Counted from the stretch's first letter, positions 19,867 to 30,747 are shown. The stretch: DNA of 64,000 bases from Tieghemostelium lacteum (GCA_001606155.1 LODT01000020.1:496001-560000), one strand, 5' to 3'. The notes: a model not told the origin generated them from the sequence alone. Made by a program: numbers and translations.

Positions 19867-21603
19867 ATGTATCTACCAAATATTATAATTATTAAAATAT
19901 TAAATCAATATATTAGTCAATTAGATAGCAAAACACAGTTAGTACCAGTACTTGAGAAACTATTGATTATATGTAAAAGTTGGCATAATAGTATACTTAA
20001 TAATGTAGATTGTGGATTATATAAAGTAGAAACCCCATTACGATTCGCTTTATATCAAAAGATTGCAAAATATTACCACGGTCTCAAATGTCAATTAACT
20101 GCATTTCATGAAACTCTTATAGACCAATTACCAACCGAAATGAGACACATGATAGGTTCATTATCTACAAAACATACCACCGACACTCTTTTATATTATG
20201 AGGATTTAGAGGATCTCTATATAGATGATATTCCTAAAAACTCATTTAAGAACACTCATATGAAATTGTACGGCAGTGGTGGTGAAATATATCGTAAAGA
20301 ACTCTTAAAGAAACTATCACTAAGATTCAGCTACAGATTAGCTGACAATCAATTTGATTTGAAAGATCTTTTAGAGTCCATTTCACAATACTCTCCAAAA
20401 TTGAAAATTTTAAATTTTAAATTTTCTAGACTTGCAGAGGCTGATGGGACAAATAGATCTCCATTTTCTCGTCAACCTGCTGATGATAATCATAAAAAAG
20501 ATCTGTTACCTCATTTGTCAAATTTTAATATACTGTTACAAATGAAATCACTAGATATTCTAAATCTGACATCAACATTTTTAGAATTTCCAGATATTGC
20601 TGTGATTACTGACCACTTAAGATTACGTGAATTTGAAATATCTGATATAGAAATTGGTCCAGTTAGTCAAATTGATAATAAATCGATATGGCCTGAAGTT
20701 CTATCCAAGTTCCACAACCAACCAACCATTAAAAAAATGAAATGGTCTATAAACTATTTTACAACTGTACAATCTATTGTCAATCTGATTAACAATAACA
20801 GTTGTTTAGTGAGTTTGTCATTGTCATTTTCACCATTTGGAGCGTCAATGCCCAAAATCGACTATGAAGGATTATCCATTCAAAACTCCACAATCACTGA
20901 ATTGAACATTGTGCAAATGCAGTGCGAAATTATAGATCTTTGGACCTCTGTATCATCCCTTCAAATACTTCCAATTCTTACAAAATCTAGAGTAACACAT
21001 CACCAGAATCAAAAATATATAAATGTAAGTTACAATGATGTTGATCTGGAACTATATCTATCTCCAACAGTTCTACCTAAACTCCAAGAAATCTATATAG
21101 GAGAAGGTACCAATCAAATAGAGCTACCATTACAAATCAAAAGTTTACTTCTAAATCATCCAACTCTAACATCTATAAACTTTGATGCTATCAAATTTCA
21201 AGATTTTCTTAATATCCTAGAGAATAGCGTTCATCTAATAGAACTATCAGCTGTAAAGTTAGAAATGTTTGATTCTGACCAATTTACAGAATCCTTATTG
21301 AAAAACAAAAGTGTTTTAAAAATAAGGATTGTTGATGTTACAGGTACAATGAAACCAACTCTGAAAAGTTATATTCTATCACTTGTAAAGATATTCAAGA
21401 GTGCCTCTCAGATTACATCTTTAAGATACCCAGGAATATCAGCTATATTTATAGACTGTAATGCTTATTCTAAAGAATTGTCAATTCTAGAACAAACATT
21501 ACAGATGGCACCAAACACCAAACTATTCGTGTTCTTTGGTGAACTAACCTCTTTAAGATCTCACCTGGAGCCAATATACAATCTTATAAAAATTAAATTT
21601 TAA
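19867..21603 (+). CDS. LRR-like, possible F-box-type protein
   Basis: A 578-residue intronless protein. The N terminus (LPNIIIIKILNQYI, then a Cys-Lys-Ser-Trp stretch near residue 38) has the leucine/tryptophan spacing of an F-box. The rest alternates leucine-rich segments such as MKSLDILNLTSTFLEFPDI and NPTLTSINFD-like turns, like the large divergent LRR families of dictyostelids. A substrate-receptor role in an SCF ubiquitin ligase would follow if the F-box is real; no target can be named. It is divergent from the formate ligase gene across 289 bp. Confidence 0.55.
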   Translation: MYLPNIIIIKILNQYISQLDSKTQLVPVLEKLLIICKSWHNSILNNVDCGLYKVETPLRFALYQKIAKYYHGLKCQLTAFHETLIDQLPTEMRHMIGSLSTKHTTDTLLYYEDLEDLYIDDIPKNSFKNTHMKLYGSGGEIYRKELLKKLSLRFSYRLADNQFDLKDLLESISQYSPKLKILNFKFSRLAEADGTNRSPFSRQPADDNHKKDLLPHLSNFNILLQMKSLDILNLTSTFLEFPDIAVITDHLRLREFEISDIEIGPVSQIDNKSIWPEVLSKFHNQPTIKKMKWSINYFTTVQSIVNLINNNSCLVSLSLSFSPFGASMPKIDYEGLSIQNSTITELNIVQMQCEIIDLWTSVSSLQILPILTKSRVTHHQNQKYINVSYNDVDLELYLSPTVLPKLQEIYIGEGTNQIELPLQIKSLLLNHPTLTSINFDAIKFQDFLNILENSVHLIELSAVKLEMFDSDQFTESLLKNKSVLKIRIVDVTGTMKPTLKSYILSLVKIFKSASQITSLRYPGISAIFIDCNAYSKELSILEQTLQMAPNTKLFVFFGELTSLRSHLEPIYNLIKIKF

Positions 21604-21710
21604 AATACAATATTTTATCTCTTTTATTTAATTTATAATCATTTGATTGAATAAATACACCGTTTGACCAATAAAAGAGAGAAAGAATGTTAGCGCGTTA
21701 TTGTTAATGT

Positions 21711-22563
21711 TTAATGTTTCTTTTTAGATCCAAAGAACTTTTCAAAGAGTTTCTTTGATAATAATCTACACCAATATAAATTCAGTGTGATACAAATAGT
21801 ACTTTCAATATAGAGTACCATTACCTTATCAAATGGTATACTGTCCAATACCAAATAGGATTGGTAACAGCAATTGAGAATTAATGGAATCATCCAAACA
21901 CATCGTACCAATATAAAACTTAATGCAAAACACAATGAATATAATTCATGTCTCTTTGATTTTGCATCATTATGGAATTCAAATGACTTCAAATTCAAAA
22001 ATATAGTACTAATCTCTGAAATTATATTTAGACATGTAAATCTAATGTATAAAGGTCTTGCATGTGGTAACTATAGTTTGAAATTCAATATTCCTTAATT
22101 AACATTACATATTCAATATATATATATATAAAACCTATATTATGATACATACCACCACATAAATGGTTGCTGTCAATCCTAATATTGCATGAAATATCAT
22201 TGCAACACCTGTAATTTTTGGTTTCATAATGACACATGTCCAAAAGTCCCATATGAAGTATCCACTGGTTACACCAACGAGCACATTCATTGTCATATTG
22301 AATGTAAATAGTGGATCTGAGTTAAATGTTGAAAAGTAAATATATAATGCAACTGGTGATACCAATGCAGAATGAACTAAACTTGTTACTCTTTGATCCC
22401 ATTCCTCTCGATTCTTTTCATTTAATTTCGAATATATCTCCCCAAATTTGAATAATTTTGACAATTGATATGAATTGTTATAAACCGCAAAAAATAATAT
22501 AGTTGATAATACTGTTACCCCTAGAAATAAAGGAGTATTAAATGTATCAATAATTTCTAACAT
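21711..22563 (-). CDS. TLC-domain multi-pass membrane protein (TLCD4/TMEM56-like), 2 exons
   Basis: Exon 1 is 22563-22153 and exon 2 is 22070-21711; the 82 bp intron runs gtatgt to ctatag in phase 0. The joined protein has 256 residues and about six hydrophobic segments. The stretch EKNREEWDQRVTSLVHSAL and, after the splice, ISEISTIFLNLK match the TLC (TRAM-LAG1-CLN8) fold of the TMEM56/TLCD4 branch. Both halves of the TLC core are recovered only when the exons are joined, which supports the intron. TLCD proteins influence membrane phospholipid composition; no ceramide-synthase Lag motif was seen. Confidence 0.75.
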
Positions 22564-22765
22564 TGATTTAAATTTTAAATTTCTCCTCTATTGTAATTGT
22601 AAATTTAATTAATAAAATTATAAATATATATAAATTAAAAAAAAAACTTTTTAATGTTGAGGTAGAAATTTGAGATTACAATAGATGAACACCAAAAAAT
22701 GAAAAATTTTACAAAAAAATAACATAATGCCGTCATTGTGGATGGGAAATGAAAGTGTTATAACT

Positions 22766-24046
22766 CTATTTATCACTTAATTTGTTATTTTTCATATAAT
22801 TCATTAAATCATTGTACTCTTTTTGATCTAGTTCTCTTTCTTCGTCATTTTCATAATCTTGATAATCATCTTCATCGTCATCGTTTTCATCATCACTGTT
22901 TTCATCAAAGTCATTTAGAGTTCTGTAAACTTGATTCTTTTTATTACTACCTGTACTATCTTTATTTGGATCAGCTATTTATTAAAAAAATATTAATATT
23001 AAAAATTTGAGTTAGTGGATATAAATTAACAAATTTGGTAATATTTGACCAAACATACATTTAAAGTCATAAACAACTTTTGCACCTTTAGAATCTTCTA
23101 AATCTTTCTTTAATTTTTCAAATTGTTTGACTTGTTGTTCTTCTTGTTTTCTAAGTTGCTCCGATTTCATTTTTTCCAAATCGGTCTTGTAGTATTTATA
23201 ATAATCACCAACTGCTAAATCTACTTTTTCAAAAAATGTGTCTATACCAGTACCATCAACAGCTGAAACACCAACTGATTGCAATTGGGAATAGAATTCC
23301 TCTAAAACCAATGAAAGTGATCTTGTAAGACTTCCCATATAGGTAGGATCTGCAGTTAGAGCATCTTGGAAACTGTCAAAATCAGTCATCCACTCTTCTG
23401 CAAATTGGTGATCTGTTACATCTACCTTATTGAATGCAATAACCATAGGTAAACGACTCTTATACATAATAGAACATGCATACAGCATGTTTGACATAAA
23501 GGTAGTAGGTTCAATAGTTCTAGGTGTGTCAATAACATATACCAACACAGTTGGACCTGAACTAGCCATCAGTTCAGTTATAATACTTCCTGATGCTGAC
23601 CATGTAAATACCTCAATCTGACCTGGTGTATCCAAAATGACATATTTCAACTGATTTGCTCTTCTCTCTAAAATCTCCAAAACCTTGTCAAATTTTGTAC
23701 TAAAAAGATTTAAACTTGTAACAATACCTCCATTAGGTCCCAAATTATACTGTTTCATTACTTCCTTATAATTTACAGTATCTCTAATATCTATATTGGG
23801 TGTATATGGTAAATTGGCAACTGCTGGATCTAAATTAATAATATATCCTGGAATTTTATTTTCATATATATGTGCTCTTAATCTCTATACATTTTATATA
23901 CTAATGTTAAGATTGTGTTTCTAAACTATATCATCATTATTTGGAATCTAATACTAACTTGTAACAATGTAGTTTTACCACTACCTGCCATACCTAAAAT
24001 AATTAAATTTGTAGGTTTCTTTTCTGTTACATTATTATTATTATTT

Positions 24047-24077
<31 letters not shown>

Positions 24078-24111
24078 CTTTAATTTGAGGTTCTTTATTT
24101 ACAGTGGTCAT
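22766..24111 (-). CDS. GPN1: GPN-loop GTPase 1 (GPN1/Npa3/XAB1), 3 exons
   Basis: Exons are 24111-23959, 23884-23059 and 22974-22766, with introns of 74 and 84 bp (gttagt..tatag and gtatgt..aatag). The product has 395 residues. After a polyasparagine leader it has the P-loop GMAGSGKT (40-47), the family-defining Gly-Pro-Asn at 100-102 in NLGPNGG, switch DTPGQIEVF and base-recognition FNKVD. The C terminus is the acidic tail seen in GPN1. The family helps assemble RNA polymerase II and import it into the nucleus. It is divergent from the DTWD1 gene with 180 bp between start codons. Confidence 0.93.
24030..24078 (-). repeat. (ATT)n repeat coding polyasparagine in GPN1
   Basis: Near-pure ATT triplets on the + strand code for two Asn runs in the GPN1 leader, upstream of the P-loop. 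Confidence 0.85.
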
Positions 24112-24291
24112 TTTAATTTAAATTTTGTGAATTATCTGATAAAAACGAAAATGAAAAAAAACTATGAAAATTTTATTTTTTAGTTCTTGAATTCAAACGT
24201 CAAAACTCAGTTTTGAATTTTAGTATTAACATTGAAATATAGATATAAATAGTTATATAGTTATCTAAATTATACTATATTGAATTATAAA

Positions 24292-25177
24292 ATGGATAAT
24301 GATATATTATCAATTAATGTAATAGATCAAAATGATATAAAAGAAGAAAATTTACAACATCCAAAGGAAGAGACTACAGATAGAACAAAAATATTAGAGA
24401 ATATGAAAACTGATAAATCATGGTTATCAGAACTTAAACTATCACCAGTAGATCATCTATTAACTATTGATAGATCAATTTGTCCACAATGTTCAAAAAA
24501 AAGAAAATATTTTTGTTATGATTGTTATATACCTTTTGGTGATCCTGAAAAGAATCCCAAATTAAAACTACCAATTAATGTTGACATGTAGATATCTAAA
24601 ATATTTTAAATAGTAATATATTTACACTTAAAAACGATAATATTAATTATTATATAAATTTAGTATACATTATCCAACAGAATTAATATCAAAAAGTACA
24701 TCAATTCACTGTAAAGTTATGGCTAGAGACGACGTTAATATTATTGAATACTCACCAGATCATGAGTATATTTATAATTATGAAGAGACATTGCTATTGT
24801 ATCCTTCAGATGATGCAGATTTTCTCACACATGTACCAAATTTAGATAAAGTTAAAAAAGTTATATTTATAGAATCACAATGGCACAATACCAAAAAGAT
24901 ATTGGCAAATCCATCGATTCAAAAAATCAAATGTGTAAAGATTGATTTACAAAAAACAATGTTTTGGAGATACCAGTCAATGGGTGACCACTGTTTAGCA
25001 ACTATTGAAGCTATATACTACTTTTTCAAAGAATATCACCTTGCATCCAACAATGGTCTATACAATGGTGAATATGATAATCTTCTCTACTATTACTCTT
25101 TATTTTACAATTTAATTCAATCTGAATACAAAAAGAAGAATGTTAATTTTGTAAAGAAAAAGAATTATATTCAATAA
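24292..25177 (+). CDS. DTWD1: DTW-domain protein DTWD1-like (tRNA-uridine aminocarboxypropyltransferase), 2 exons
   Basis: Exons are 24292-24587 and 24664-25177, with a 76 bp intron in phase 2; the product has 269 residues. The family adds an aminocarboxypropyl group from S-adenosylmethionine to U20 of tRNA. Visible marks are the zinc-binding CPQC and CYDCYIPF, the block KSTSIHCKVMA restored by the splice, and IEAIYYFFKEYH. The signature Asp-Thr-Trp appears here as ESQWHNTKKI. The match to human DTWD1 runs through the whole protein. I start at the ATG at 24292, not at an upstream TTG. The stop overlaps AATAAA. Confidence 0.9.
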
Positions 25178-25254
25178 ATACACCCAATATATTCATAAAC
25201 TGTACAAATAATGAAATACAAGACTATATTATATTTCATATTTATTTATATAAA

Positions 25255-25760
25255 TTAACTATAAATTTGAATTCTTGAAACTGATGGATCAACTGGTGGA
25301 TAAACTAGGGATGTAAAAATGTTAAAATTTAAATATACATCTGTTCAGGTGGTCTAATTTGTCTTTCCTTGGTGATAAAATTTTGAATATGATATTTCAT
25401 GAGTAAATCATTGGCTTCTTTTTCATCTAAAACCTCAAGAAGATCCTGAATTTATGCTACATCATCTTTCTGTAGCTTGGAAGAGGAACTTGGTGGGTTT
25501 GATAAATTGGTATTCATTTTTTGAGAGTAGGGTGAATGATAGAAGAAGGTTCCTTAGATTGGAGAGTTCGGAATCTCATTTTTATCAATTCATAAGCTCA
25601 ATCCCTAATCAGTACCTAGAATTTCAAAGGGTCAACAAAAGTGTACCAAACTCTTGATAAATGAAAGTCAAGTTATTGTACACACTCTTAGCGTATCTGT
25701 TTTCAACAAGTACTCCTGATCTTTGAATTGCACCTTGATTCTACAACACCAAAATTCAAG
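25255..25760 (-). pseudogene. Decayed minus-strand coding remnants
   Basis: Several short stretches look coding on the minus strand: an acidic helical piece (DLLEVLDEKEANDLL) near 25345-25450, a possible terminal piece (PPVDPSVSRIQIY) near 25258-25300, and AKSVYNNLTFIYQEFGTLL near 25665-25720. The last faintly recalls the winged-helix region of PCI proteins such as CSN4. No single frame joins them, so this looks like a broken gene or several fragments. Unrecognised. Confidence 0.35.
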
Positions 25761-25880
25761 AAAAGTAATGCACATTAAACAGCTTTTAATTTTGTATAAT
25801 CACTTTGCAGTCTTTGCATTTATTTAAAAAGAATCATAAAGTTATAATTTATATGATAATAATTTACCAATGGTGTACCG

Positions 25881-25976
25881 TACCAATTTTAAACACTACT
25901 TACCAGTAATTAATGGTATGGTATGGTAACTTACCTTAAGCCCTAATACCGTACGGTATACCAATTTTAAACACTA
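25881..25976. repeat. 18-bp direct repeats around a 14-bp perfect palindrome
   Basis: TACCAATTTTAAACACTA occurs at 25881-25898 and 25959-25976. The second copy overlaps the perfect palindrome ATACCGTACGGTAT (25946-25959). The first copy is preceded by a related GTACCG. This arrangement suggests ends of a small transposable element. Confidence 0.6.
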
Positions 25977-26289
25977 GTTATAAAATCGTGCCACTTTTGA
26001 CATCCTTTTTTGGATAAGATTGAAAATTTCCACAACTGATAAAATAATGTAGAACTGTATTAATTCTATCAATATACAACTAGGTATCATCCTCTTTCAC
26101 TTTCATTAAAGTTGATATTGTTATTTTTAAGTCTTTGCATATATTTTATGTAAAAATTTAAAGTGAATTTACATTAATATTATGTCACCAACACCTTCCT
26201 AAAGTTCTACTCTTGTATTCATAAACACATCTAAGAGAAAGTAAACATCCATGATAGGAAATTATTTTAAATGAGATAGCTATGCGGTT

Positions 26290-26490
26290 GATTTTGACCT
26301 CAATTAAAATCAATTCCATTAATAAAATGCAAATATAAATTTTAAAATAAACAAAGAACGAGAACATATTCTTAACAAACCAAAAGTTACATGAAAAAAA
26401 TTATAATTTGGATGGTTATTTTGCAGTTGTGTCTGTTTGGAAGATTTTATAATTCCTAATTTAACATTTGGGATACCTGAAAATTCGGAA
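26290..26490. pseudogene. Scrambled discoidin fragments
   Basis: On the + strand, 26290-26320 matches the last coding part of the intact discoidin gene (33185-34093), with 13-14 bp missing. On the opposite strand, 26407-26490 matches a nearby internal part of the same gene. The two pieces therefore face opposite ways, which implies duplication plus inversion. Confidence 0.7.
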
Positions 26491-27194
26491 GATAGGAATT
26501 CTCGATATAAGATTATTATTATCGTCCTTATCAACATAATCGCAATTACCTTCTAATCAATATGGAACAAATGGACATCCATCTCAAACATGGAGCCTTC
26601 CAATATAATCAAAACTCCAACTATCAACCAAATTCACATCTCCAATTCTAAGAATAATACAACTAGAAAAGGAGTTACTTAAAGACAAAATACTCCAACT
26701 GCTAATCAACAATGAACAGGACAAAATCAATCCTCTAATCTACAAATTTAACAAAATATACATTAAAAATTTTATAAACTCTCAACCGATGTTGGCTTGG
26801 TAGAGATTACAAAAGATTTATAAAGAAGAATATTCATTTTAATGCATTCACAGGTATTTATGATTCAAAAGTAAACCTAGTTGATGAATTAATTTTGGCA
26901 CTACAACAGGGAGCTGTTAAGTATAATCTCATTAAAGATAATAAACAAGTAGAACCATTGAGAAAACCAGGATCATAACTGATTTTAACCAGAAAAGATG
27001 ATTTAAAAAAAATATTTATGAAGAATTATCTATCACAATTCCATTGATTATGTTTAAGTTCAAAATCCCAGAATAATATCTCAATTTATTATTTAGCTGT
27101 TAAAATGGGTAAACAAGTCCTGTTCTTCATTCAATGGCAGCATTACAAGATGCTTATCAAAGCGGGAATGATCAGTTCATTTTGAGAACCTAGA

Positions 27195-27460
27195 ATGGAA
27201 TCTAGTTTAGGTGGTCAACAAGGAGAAGGTTTAAAAGATTGGTTTAAGACAGCAAATGCTTTTTTGAAAGACAAAAAGATTATATCCAAAGTTGCAAGAG
27301 CTTTAGATAGTGCTGGTGTTCCTATTTCTGGGGCTGTGGCTGATGATGCCAGCAAGTATGATTACGGTACAAAACCAAAGAGAAAAGGATCTGGTAAAAA
27401 AGCAATCTGGTGGTATAAGTTATGGTGTCAATGGTGGTTCTAAAAAAAGGAACCAGCAAA
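27195..27460 (+). pseudogene. Fossil short basic virion-protein-like gene
   Basis: Part of the virus-like element. A Gly-rich start, an amphipathic DWFKTANAFLK segment, a VPISG turn and a Lys/Arg-rich end resemble short minor virion proteins of small dsDNA viruses and adenovirus-like core proteins. It appears broken near its end. Family assignment is by motif memory only. Confidence 0.4.
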
Positions 27461-27565
27461 AGAAAGGCAAAGAAATAATAATCATCAATTAATAATTAAT
27501 ATTATTCATTTATTTGACTTTAGAATTTATTTGGTGCCTTTTAGATTTACAATGTTTATATTCTT

Positions 27566-27916
27566 TTATTTTAACTTTGTTCCTTTTTCTAATTTTTTTC
27601 TATTAGCCATATCAAGTATAGCCCCTCTTTTATTAACACAAATATCTTTATTTAATTTCAGATAATAATCTTCTCTAGCTCTTAACTTATCTTTTGAATT
27701 ACATGGATACAACTCTATAAGTACAATTTTAGCATCACCTAACTCAATAATATCTATAGATGAAATGTAATTTGTTTTCTCATCCAACCATTTTTTATAA
27801 TCACTTCTATGCTTTTCAAATCTCTGGCTCAGATATTGCTTAGTTGAACCTATATAAATATTTTCGGTAGAGTTGCTGACAATTTTATAAATCATTCTAT
27901 TTTGATTATTTACCAT
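27566..27916 (-). CDS. GIY-YIG family endonuclease
   Basis: A 116-residue single-domain protein that reads open throughout. It shows the GIY-YIG order: MIYKIV and IYIGST (the two core strands, with YK..IY in place of GIY-YIG), an Arg at QRFEKH, and Glu in RAREDYYL as candidate metal ligand. The extra Lys-rich C terminus could bind DNA. GIY-YIG nucleases are common accessory genes of small and giant dsDNA viruses. Its place inside the virus-like element suggests that origin. Ordinary host structure-specific nucleases of this fold (SLX1) have a C-terminal RING, absent here. Confidence 0.7.
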   Translation of the reverse strand: MVNNQNRMIYKIVSNSTENIYIGSTKQYLSQRFEKHRSDYKKWLDEKTNYISSIDIIELGDAKIVLIELYPCNSKDKLRAREDYYLKLNKDICVNKRGAILDMANRKKLEKGTKLK

Positions 27917-28011
27917 TTTATACTATTTATTTTTATGTTTTAATTCTTTATACCAATGAAGAAATAAAACAAATAATGGATCTTAGCATAACAAAGGGTT
28001 CAAAGGTGTAT

Positions 28012-28461
28012 TTATTTTTTTAAAATGGCCAGAACTGCAATAATTCCAGTTAACAAAGATAAAATCAATACATTTCCATCAGGGAATGGAGATGGATTGT
28101 TTATTTCTTTTGTAAAGCCAATGTTTAGACCAATAGATTGCATTTGAAAACCAAACTTAGATTGATCTGAGATAGCAATTGGGCGGGATTTGTTTATCTC
28201 ACTGACATATGACTTCAAAATGTTACGAATGTGCTTATGAAGGATGTATTCGTTAGGAGATTTGATAAGATCTGTAATATCTTCTAAACCAATGAGAGAT
28301 TTAGAGAGAAGTTGGTTGTAGGTGATGTCAGAGGTTGATGAGAGCTCTGTTTCAACATAAATCTTGATTAAATTTTCCATAGAGCTATATATATGCTCTT
28401 GTGTCAAATTATCTTGATTGTTTTTAAATTCCTCTATTGTTCTAAATATTGCTACCTCCAT
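28012..28461 (-). CDS. Tail-anchored protein of virus-like element, unrecognised
   Basis: A 149-residue open gene. Residues 1-125 are mostly helical and polar, and the last about 20 (NVLILSLLTGIIAVLAILKK) form one hydrophobic helix ending in lysines, so a C-terminally anchored membrane protein is likely. I recognise no family. It shares strand with the nuclease gene, 95 bp away, inside the virus-like element. Confidence 0.5.
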   Translation of the reverse strand: MEVAIFRTIEEFKNNQDNLTQEHIYSSMENLIKIYVETELSSTSDITYNQLLSKSLIGLEDITDLIKSPNEYILHKHIRNILKSYVSEINKSRPIAISDQSKFGFQMQSIGLNIGFTKEINNPSPFPDGNVLILSLLTGIIAVLAILKK

Positions 28462-28799
28462 TACTTAAGAAATAATTTTGAAACAAAAGAAATACACTCA
28501 ACATTACCAATAAATATCAAAATTTATCATGACATGTATATTTTTGATGTTTTTTGGGTATTTTTAATTTTTTCATTTTTATATTTGAAAAGCCCTATTG
28601 TGGGTTTTTTCTATCTAACTTCAATACGTATGTATTTGCAATTGTATTTCAATTAAAGACATACTTTGGGGATTTATTCTTTATATTTGTTCTGTTAATT
28701 TATACTATTATTTATTTAAATTTAATGTACTTTATACTATTATCTCATTTATATAATAATGTCACCAAGATTTGTAGATTTATTGAATATGAAGATATA
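28462..28799. other. AT-rich spacer inside the virus-like element
   Basis: T-rich, low-complexity DNA. The short hydrophobic reading frames over it are composition effects. It lies between divergent genes, so it may once have carried their promoters. Confidence 0.5.
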
Positions 28800-30265
28800 G
28801 ATAGTAACAGATCAACTTATTCTTGAAAGTTATAACAATCAAATACTATTTGGAACCGAATCTAATCAAGTAACATTAAATGTAGATACCACTTTCAATT
28901 CAACTATTAACATTCCATCAATACCACCTCATTTAATTGCAGATGTTGTTTTAACAGAAAATGATCAATCTATTAACAAGACATTTAACGATTCAATAAC
29001 TTCTACAGCAGTAACTATTAACACTTTAACTTCTACAACAGGTCAAATTGATAATTTAACTTGTGAAACTATTACAGCAACAACTTCAATAACAACTCCA
29101 ATTATTAATGTACCATCTTTAAATGTAAATTCATTAACAGCCACTACCGGAACTATTCATACATTAAATTGAACAACAGGTACAATTCAAAATTTATCAG
29201 TACCTGTTGAGGCGGTGATTAATAAAATAGGTTAAGTTGAAATATCAACAGGTTTTTTAGATTGTACAGGTACTATTGAAACTCAAATTTTGGATGCTGC
29301 CAGTATTTCTGTTGGGAATATTACAGCTTCAACTGTATTTAATGGTCCTTTAATGAATGTTGATACGATCAATTCATTAACACCATTTCCAATTCCAGTA
29401 ACAATTAATCAAAGTAGTAACATGGTCACTCTATTCATATGGTGCAATTACAGGTCAATCTTTGTCATCTAATGGTGATACAAATGTTAATGGTGTACTT
29501 AATTGTGTTAATATGATTGGAAAGAATATTGATCTTACCCAGTATCCTATAACACCTGCACCAAGTGGACAATTATTAGCTAGATCAATTACTACAGATT
29601 TCATTGGTAGTGGTGCTTTATCATCTCCAATTATTAATTACAATACAATGACAGGAACTACAATTAATAGAATTTCAACCAACAATGAAATTACGAATAC
29701 CAATGCAACATTTAATAATATCAAAGTAACACCAACTGCAATTCTTTTAAAAACAACTATAGGTACGAATATACAATTAACATCTCCAACAACAATTAGT
29801 GGTCTTACTCAAATTAGCGGAGGTTTACAATTACCAAATCTAAGTATACCATCTTATATCCCTAGTTCATTAAACTATTTTGAAGAGGTTACTGGCTTCA
29901 TGGGATTTGATTTTGGAACAGCAACCATTGAAAGCACTCCTGCCAGTATTACTAGAATTGGTAAAACTGTTCATTTGTTTCTACCAATATTAAATCTACC
30001 TTCATCAACAAATCCAAGTGGTGCTACTTGTATTGGAGGTTGGGTTGGAGGTTGGCCTACAAGATTCCTTCCATCATTAAACAACATTAGTTATGGTGGT
30101 TCTTTTAGAGTTGCTTCGGGTGCAATTCAACCAGGTAGATTTGTAATTTTTAATGGTGGAACAGAGTATCAAATATATATCCAAACTACAAGTGGAGGTG
30201 GAATAATGACAAGGGCTCAAACTCTAACTGTTTATCCTCATACATTTACCTATAAAGTTACTTAA
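28800..30265 (+). pseudogene. Fossil fibre-like gene of the virus-like element
   Basis: Thr/Ser/Ile-rich short beta repeats (TATTGTIHTLN, TSTTGQIDNL and similar) are followed by a globular Gly-rich end region (about 29890-30265). This is the layout of trimeric viral fibres: a repetitive shaft plus a head. About three breaks interrupt it. A degraded second copy of part of the head lies at about 61995-62090. Confidence 0.55.
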
Positions 30266-30336
30266 AATCTGTTGATTAAAGGTGTTTAATTTAAAAATTA
30301 AAAACATATTTATTTATTAAATTTCCACCTGTGTTT

Positions 30337-30747
30337 TTAATCATCGGAGTCATAATCACTTCCGTAAAGAAAAAAATTTTCATTTGGATTAACATAAAAT
30401 TTGTCAATCTCAGGTTGCAATTTACCCCATTCCTCCTTAAGAGAGAGGATAGGATTATTATTCCCATCAAAAAATGACATAGAAATAGGTACTTCACGTT
30501 CTTTAGCAATCTCATAAGCCTTTAAAAGCAAGGCCCTTGCAAAAGCGAGATTGTTTCCTTGAATATTTTTGATGTAGATGTATCTTTGATGATTTTCGCT
30601 TGCTCCCCTTAAAATGGATGCACCCAACTTATTATAGTTTGATTTCATAGATGGCATATCAGGGTTGATATCATTATGCCCAAGTATTATTGTAACTCCC
30701 GTATGATATTCTCCCTCACAATCATCATATTCATAATTAACTTTCAT
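30337..30747 (-). CDS. Hypothetical protein, 136 aa
   Basis: Open gene with an ATG start in an acceptable context and an acidic C terminus (YGSDYDSDD). It has alternating helices and strands, a segment AFARALLLKAYEIAKERE that is clearly helical, no signal peptide and no membrane segment. I recognise no family. It sits between the virus-like element and a DNA-transposon remnant, so it could be cargo of either or a host gene. Confidence 0.45.
   Translation of the reverse strand: MKVNYEYDDCEGEYHTGVTIILGHNDINPDMPSMKSNYNKLGASILRGASENHQRYIYIKNIQGNNLAFARALLLKAYEIAKEREVPISMSFFDGNNNPILSLKEEWGKLQPEIDKFYVNPNENFFLYGSDYDSDD

Larger units (their letters stand above)
26830..30270. mobile_element. Decayed virus-like element (Polinton-like/virophage-like, tentative)
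   Basis: Fossil dsDNA virus-like element. Parts seen: a short basic virion-protein-like region with a Gly-rich lead and DWFKTANAFLKDKKI motif (about 27195-27460), a GIY-YIG nuclease, a tail-anchored protein, and a fibre-like gene (28800-30265). A further coding remnant lies upstream near 26850-27050. I saw no major capsid, polymerase or integrase and no clear terminal repeats, so family and ends are uncertain. At least five breaks in all; moderately old, since two of its genes remain open. It is flanked by broken discoidin on one side and a DNA-transposon remnant on the other. Confidence 0.45.

Noticed and set aside
25454-25657. 67-codon + strand frame
   Set aside because: It is opposite the minus-strand coding remnants and lacks a start context; more likely a shadow.
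28393-28826. Two overlapping hydrophobic + strand frames
   Set aside because: T-rich low-complexity DNA yields Phe/Ile/Leu text; starts are poor and there is no domain.
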